From Isoetes taiwanensis (Eukaryota > Streptophyta > Lycopodiopsida > Isoetales > Isoetaceae), in assembly GCA_021234155.1 (NCBI GenBank), contig JAJEKV010000286.1:1-64000 (forward strand): DNA of 64,000 bases. The letters run 5' to 3'. Every line of letters begins with the position of its first letter. Positions within the stretch are counted from its first letter, which is position 1. The translations under genes and the position numbers were made by a program. Shown piece after piece: positions 57,955-64,000 of the stretch. The notes below the pieces were generated by a model. The model made no database searches. It was not told where the DNA came from and saw only the letters and a program-made list of their open reading frames with translations.

Positions 57955-58085
57955 TTTTTTTGTTTGGAGGGAAGGTTGGTGGGACATGCACCCACCCACG
58001 TCTCCCACCCGATGGTAGCCAGTGGGTTTTGGACCACGGTGGGGTTTCACCCAACCGAAGGCCTTACCACTAAACCACCACCGCA
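57955..58085 (-). mobile_element. tRNA-derived SINE
   Basis: On the minus strand it begins GCGGTGGTGGTTTAGTGG, TAAGGCC: an A-box match (TGGTTTAGTGG) near the 5' end as in a tRNA. About 45 bases on comes GTGGTCCAAAACCC, a diverged B box (GGTTCAANCC), then CACTGGCTACC. It ends in an A-rich tail (AACAAAAAAAATAAAC). Internal pol III promoter and A-rich tail define a SINE. It lies antisense, directly beyond the LINE tail at 57935. Confidence 0.65.
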
Positions 58086-58089
58086 ATGG

Positions 58090-58640
58090 GTGTATTTTGT
58101 TTATTTACACTACATTCTATGGCAAGGTCTTGGACACAACATATGGGTCCTTGCATGTTACGGTGTCTCATTTTTAGTGTCCTTTTGTCCACCCAAATTA
58201 GCACTATTTTTGTATTATGGGAAGAGGGAAATTCAAAATTACTTGAGAATATCGGGGTGGTTGATTCCCCTTTCTCGAGGGAGAGATCTCGTTTCTTTCT
58301 TTCCATCCATTTTTTGTTCAGGCTTCTTGTGATCCAATGACTAATGACGAAGACAGGAGGCGGAAATGGCGTTTGCAGAAGCAACGACAAAGAGCAAGCA
58401 AGATGAGACAACAATTGTCAAATGAAAATTTAGATTGGAGTATTGAGCACTCAAAAAAGCAATTGCAACATGCAGCCTCCATAATCACGAAAACGTCAAA
58501 ATAAAATGCTGAAAATTGAAAGCTTAAACAAGCACACTTGCTAAAACAACCCCTCACTTTATGCACAATCTACAGCCCCATCAATTTATGCACAATCTAA
58601 CAACAACTGGTAAAATAAAGGGAAGAATAAGCTCCAACAA
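58090..58640. other. Unassigned region beside the inverted repeat
   Basis: Several overlapping open frames on both strands (84-122 codons), none with a recognisable domain. 58345-58500 plus is Lys/Arg/Gln-rich (MTNDEDRRRKWRLQKQRQ), a possible bZIP-like basic stretch but too short to call. Confidence 0.3.
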
Positions 58641-58644
58641 ACCC

Positions 58645-59685
58645 ACTCCTACGAAGGTCCTTTAATGCGAGCTTAATAACATTGAATCTCAAGGCACTGA
58701 AGGATGAACCCGCTTGCTACTAAGTGTGCCATAAATTGAAAGGTGAGAGGTTTCATTGGAAAAACGACTCAATTGAATAAGCATCTCATGCCTAGAAACT
58801 GGAATTCACTACGGGCCATATAGATGGGAGCAAATTGACACCTTTAGACTAAGCGAATGGTTAGCCACAAACCGCAATCTAAGGGAAGCAACAAGAGAGG
58901 CAAAGTTCCATGTTTGGCAAGAATCATAAAATTCTGAAATACTGTCCAACATCAACAATACCATCTAGACATGAAATTCCCTCAAGGTTAACCAATTGTG
59001 GACCACTTACGTGCCGCAAAACACAACAGTATTATGTAATCACAAGGGAAATACTAAGACTAAATTAACTACTAGGGACAAGGTTTATGATTGAGATTAT
59101 ATAAGGGCCATTAGATCATGAAATGCGTCAATGCAACAATGCAAAAGCTTACGTTAAATTAAACTACATCTCAACCAACACACATTCCCCAAGAAAATAC
59201 CATCTAAGCATAAGTCCTCCAACCAAACCTAAAACTATTGCAAAGGTTTTAACGGTGGAGTGACATATGCTAGAATTATATTGGCAAGGACAAGTCAACA
59301 AAGATGCAAGTAAAAAATTATCTAAAGCTCCAAAACTAGATAGGCAAATCAATTAGGTTACACAAAAGCAAAAAGTTAGAATGATCTAAAGACTAACATT
59401 ATCAATATTACTTAAAACAAGATCAAAGGTCAAGGACGATTTCTCAATATGAAGAGAGTATATGGATAAAGAAGCCTACAGGTGAAGCTTGATGGTGCAA
59501 ATAAAGGATGCACAATGTGATTTGTGAAAGAGCAGAAAAAAGATGTGGCTTTATATAACTCTAATGAACAAGTATAGTTCAAGACACTAGGATTGCTAGC
59601 AATATGCAAGGGCAAAAAATAAGTTCTTCAGCTCATAAACAGTATGAAGGATTCAATCCGATAAACCTCAAGAGAACTTTATAGA
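58645..59685. repeat. Long inverted repeat, left arm
   Basis: The reverse complement of 62967-64000. In the parts compared, one substitution was seen (C at 59220 against C in the opposite sense at 63425, changing Gly to Ala in a shared chance frame). The inner boundary is at AGAGAACTT (59671-59679). The outer boundary is undefined because the partner arm leaves the window. No gene is evident in the arm. Confidence 0.93.
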
Positions 59686-59689
59686 ATTC

Positions 59690-61260
59690 AATCTTTAGTG
59701 TTTTTTTTTACTGAGCTGAGGATTTCTCTATACCCACCTATAATCATCATGCGACATCTCCTCTATTGCATCCGACGATGAGGTACGTCTTTGCTTTGTT
59801 TTCTTTTGCCTAATTGAAACAATTTGTTTTTTATTTTGACTACATCTATCTTTGCTTGGGAAGATTTTCCATATAGAAAAATTGCTCTCAAAGACCCTAG
59901 TAATCTAAATAGGCAAGTTTTGATTTGTTGGCATTAAGAATGTTACACATGTTCTTGCAAAAATATATTAGTTTGGGTTCTTTCCTGAATATATTACATT
60001 AGGATGCCTTTGCCACCTATAGCCATGTCCTATTGGAGGTGAAAAATAGGCACAACAGCAAATTATTGTGCACGTCTTTTCTATATATATGGCATCTCAT
60101 CTTCTTTGTTTTGTTGTGCCTGATGTTTTAAACTCCTATATGCCAAAAAAAGGTCACCCTGCTTTTCTTTTTACTTGAGATTAAGAGTTTAGGTACTACG
60201 AGGATTCGTATATCATCAAGATCATTTTGGCGAAGAAGACTTGCATATTATAAAGTGATCAAATCTGAGTATATGTAATCCCATTTTTGACTTGCAGTCT
60301 TCTGAATATTTTGTAATTAGCTGAGACAAGCTCTCTTTAGTTTTTCTAATCAAGGCACACATCCATATACATTTTATCTACTGTAACATAGGGTTGGAAC
60401 ATGCTGTTTTTCTTGTCAATTCATCCATGCCTAATTTGTCTGATACTAAGATTGACAGCAAGGAGGTATTAAGTGCATCAGAGCATCAACACCAGCTGGT
60501 TGTCTATGTGTATCTATAAAGATAGCTTAGAATGTAACATGTTGTTTGTGCGTGACTTGTTAAAGATATTTTGAATTCTTTATAGTAGTCTATTGTTCTC
60601 ATTATGATGTATCAGGGAAGTGTCATGCGATGATGTTTCTTATGCTAGGATGTTATCTTCTGGTGTAAATTGCTAGCGGTATTGTTTTCAAGATTTTTCA
60701 AGATGTTAATAATAAATTCCAGGACATGTGAGGATACAAGTAGGACGAACATGTTCCTTTTTCCAATATTATGACCTCCTATGTTTGAATGCCCATGGCT
60801 TACCTCTTTCATGTACTTGGAAGATATTATTAAGCCATCCCACTCTTCCCCGAACCGTCTATCAAAGCTTCGTATGCAGTAGCATTTGGTTTTTATTTGC
60901 ACTTCGTCTTGCCAAACATTTTTACAGAAGTCGTCGTAATAAATCCACATTTGTGTACAACCATTCTATACTTTTCCATGCCCTCCTATATCTCTAGAGT
61001 TTAAGCATCTGCATCATAACTAATCAATAGCCTAAGAACTATTTATGGCTCTTGCTTCATTATAGTTTCAATAGGTTGTCAGTCCCATCATGTGCTTCTA
61101 GATCGCTGAATATTTGTGCACTATTCATGCCCGGATGTTAAAGATCCATGCAAATGAGCATCATATTTCATGGTTAAATTCTTCACATGCATGCCATGAT
61201 GCTCCTTTTATAAATGATATTAGGAGTTCCTTCCTACATTTCCTGATGATGCTCCTTCCT
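59690..61260. other. Unique spacer between the inverted repeat and copy B
   Basis: AT-rich; frames up to 101 codons, no domain. A 14-base word, TTCCTTCCTACATTT, occurs twice at 61228 and 61252, the second abutting the start of duplication copy B (61261). Confidence 0.45.
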
Positions 61261-62970
61261 ACATTTGAGCACAGATTTCATGCAACGATGGTCAGAGGAA
61301 TATATTTGTGACTAAGCTGGATCAGTTCAGCATTGTTGGGCATGCATCAAGGTCCTATTGTTGTCGACCTATTGTTGTTGTGAAATGTCAAGTGCAAGGT
61401 TGTCTTTTTTCTTCCCTTCTATTTCACGCCACACTATAGATGTTGGCAGGGATGCTTTTATTTATTTTTTCAATGCAATTTATATAGGGGCCAAAGCATG
61501 GAGCTGGGGGGCAATTTTGCGCTAGTAAAGCACCCACTAAGCACCTAGAGTTGAAAATTTTACTTATTTTTTATCGTTTTTCTCAGAACTTCAGGTTGAG
61601 GCTAAAATTTTGTATTCTAAGGCGTAATGTTAATGCATTTCAGAAAAAAATATCAAAAAAAATAAAAGAAAAATATTTTTTTAAAAATACAAAGAAAATG
61701 TTCCCAGAAAGCACCCCCTAAGCACCATGTGTCGCTGACATAAAAAGTGTCCCCCACCTCTATGCTTTGACCCATAGAATGGTTCGCGAATGTAAAAAAG
61801 AATAAGATTAATTTTAATGGCGAATATATCAAATAATCCATCTCTTTTCATCAAGATTTGGCTTATTTGAAGCTTTATAATTCAAAACTATAGGCAAGTA
61901 CATTTTATAACTTATGCTCAAAGTAGAAATGGGTTTGAATTCAAGGCATAAAAATGGAAGTCTTTATGGAGGAAATCTAGTATTTCTAGGTCATCTATTC
62001 AATTCTAAAACCAAATTGATCCCATGAAATACATTACCTGCAAATGCAACAAGGAAGATTCTATCAAGTCACACAAATCTTAAGGAATAACTTGCAGACA
62101 ATCTTGTGATGCTCAAAAGCCAGTGTTTGTATAAATGAGGATGAATACTAGATTTTTAGTCACAAGCTATAGAATTGGGGGCGAATGCACTGCTGTCCTA
62201 GATTCAATTATATGGCGAATGTCCTCTTGGAAGGACAACTTTGTATCAACTCAGGGTGAATATTCTAATAAAAAATATGATACGTAACCTACTAAACATT
62301 CGTAGAAAATTTTTGAAAATCCTTAAAAATTCGTCTTTTGCGAATATTCGCCACTAAAAACATCACTGGATGTTGGGGTTTTGTTTTCTCATTTTCCACA
62401 ATCTTTCTTGTTAGTAATGGGTCATCTTTCCAATTGTATTCTTGACACATTGGGTTTCGTTTGCTGAATTGTCACATTCTGAAATGTCATCATGTACTAG
62501 TTTGGATTGTCTTTCCAATTCTATTCCCGATTTAGACATTACAATCACGTATATTCTTGTTCATATGCTTGGTCATTTGCTTGCATATTTTGAGAGTTTG
62601 CAACTTCTTCGAGTATTAACTTACATCCTGGATATGGAGTCCCTACTCACCAAATTTTCACATAAGCTATTCCTCATTCTCTAGATGGCTTGGGGTATTC
62701 AAACTCCTTTTTTGTATTATGATTTAGTTCTTGTAGCAATGATGGTAGTTCAACTAGCTATTCAATGAAGATTCTATAGAGGTAGGTGCCAACAATCATT
62801 TGGAACTTCATTAATTATTTGGAACTGGAACCAAGGCGTGCAAAGGTGTCCCGCTAAAGTCGTTGGAGGAGAAGCTTCTTGATTCGAAGTATTTCTACTT
62901 TTTGGTTGGATTGGTGACATTTACAAATTTGAGGCCTCTTGGCTCCGAGGTATTTTTACTTTATAAGTTC
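61261..62970 (+). repeat. 1.7-kb direct duplication, copy B
   Basis: Same sequence as 52810-54512. It begins at a CCTACATTT microhomology and ends at TTATAAGTTC, where it passes directly into the right inverted-repeat arm (shared AAGTTCTC overlap). Confidence 0.92.
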
Positions 62971-64000
62971 TCTTGAGGTTTATCGGATTGAATCCTTCAT
63001 ACTGTTTATGAGCTGAAGAACTTATTTTTTGCCCTTGCATATTGCTAGCAATCCTAGTGTCTTGAACTATACTTGTTCATTAGAGTTATATAAAGCCACA
63101 TCTTTTTTCTGCTCTTTCACAAATCACATTGTGCATCCTTTATTTGCACCATCAAGCTTCACCTGTAGGCTTCTTTATCCATATACTCTCTTCATATTGA
63201 GAAATCGTCCTTGACCTTTGATCTTGTTTTAAGTAATATTGATAATGTTAGTCTTTAGATCATTCTAACTTTTTGCTTTTGTGTAACCTACTTGATTTGC
63301 CTATCTAGTTTTGGAGCTTTAGATAATTTTTTACTTGCATCTTTGTTGACTTGTCCTTGCCAATATAATTCTAGCATATGTCACTCCACCGTTAAAACCT
63401 TTGCAATAGTTTTAGGTTTGGTTGCAGGACTTATGCTTAGATGGTATTTTCTTGGGGAATGTGTGTTGGTTGAGATGTAGTTTAATTTAACGTAAGCTTT
63501 TGCATTGTTGCATTGACGCATTTCATGATCTAATGGCCCTTATATAATCTCAATCATAAACCTTGTCCCTAGTAGTTAATTTAGTCTTAGTATTTCCCTT
63601 GTGATTACATAATACTGTTGTGTTTTGCGGCACGTAAGTGGTCCACAATTGGTTAACCTTGAGGGAATTTCATGTCTAGATGGTATTGTTGATGTTGGAC
63701 AGTATTTCAGAATTTTATGATTCTTGCCAAACATGGAACTTTGCCTCTCTTGTTGCTTCCCTTAGATTGCGGTTTGTGGCTAACCATTCGCTTAGTCTAA
63801 AGGTGTCAATTTGCTCCCATCTATATGGCCCGTAGTGAATTCTAGTTTCTAGGCATGAGATGCTTATTCAATTGAGTCGTTTTTCCAATGAAACCTCTCA
63901 CCTTTCAATTTATGGCACACTTAGTAGCAAGCGGGTTCATCCTTCAGTGCCTTGAGATTCAATGTTATTAAGCTCGCATTAAAGGACCTTCGTAGGAGTG
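62967..64000. repeat. Long inverted repeat, right arm (runs off window)
   Basis: The reverse complement of 58645-59685. The window ends inside the arm, so its full length is unknown. Confidence 0.93.

Noticed and set aside
59164-63480. Small frames shared by the inverted arms (59164-59352 minus with 63292-63480 plus; 59430-59615 minus with 63029-63214 plus)
   Set aside because: Sharing is explained by the inverted repeat; sequences are short and featureless.

Overview
The window looks like nuclear DNA of a land plant with a large, repeat-rich genome. It is AT-rich, has GT-AG introns, carries plant-type B3 domains, a plant class-3 lipase and a telo-box/site-II promoter, and is dominated by plant retrotransposon and Helitron families. 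The exact lineage cannot be fixed from sequence alone; the small membrane-like protein at 56 kb and the style of the repeats fit a seed-free vascular plant (fern or lycophyte) best, at low confidence.

Layout. 0-12 kb: satellite-like arrays, two Helitron 3' ends near 3 kb, a possible first exon with a telo-box/site-II promoter at 6 kb, and an eroded, unidentified multi-exon gene on the minus strand (8.5-11.5 kb). 12-22 kb: another Helitron 3' end, an array of palindromic repeats, then a decayed Helitron coding module on the plus strand (PIF1-like helicase, RPA1-like single-strand binding protein, a coiled-coil ORF), with a second helicase fragment in the opposite orientation at 22 kb. 24-29 kb: a double-B3-domain pseudogene followed by a class-3 lipase gene with several frame breaks; a paralogue of the B3 gene lies inverted at 34 kb. 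27-38 kb: two copies of a long-TIR MITE, a GC-rich retroposed segment with a poly(A) tail and a third Helitron 3' end. 38-46 kb: three or more LINE remnants, including two halves lying head to head. 47.9-50.5 kb: a Ty3/gypsy remnant with an altered domain order. 52.8-64 kb: a ~1.7 kb direct duplication, a frame-broken but correctly spliced two-exon gene (55.7-56.5 kb), a LINE 3' end followed by an antisense tRNA-derived SINE, and inverted repeat arms of at least 1 kb that run off the right edge.

No complete autonomous element and no perfectly intact multi-exon gene is visible. Several frame breaks in otherwise well-conserved coding stretches reduce to plus or minus one base in a short homopolymer (56 kb gene, lipase GHSLG motif, helicase Walker A). 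Part of the apparent decay could therefore be long-read consensus error; the many in-frame stops in the transposon genes look like real decay.
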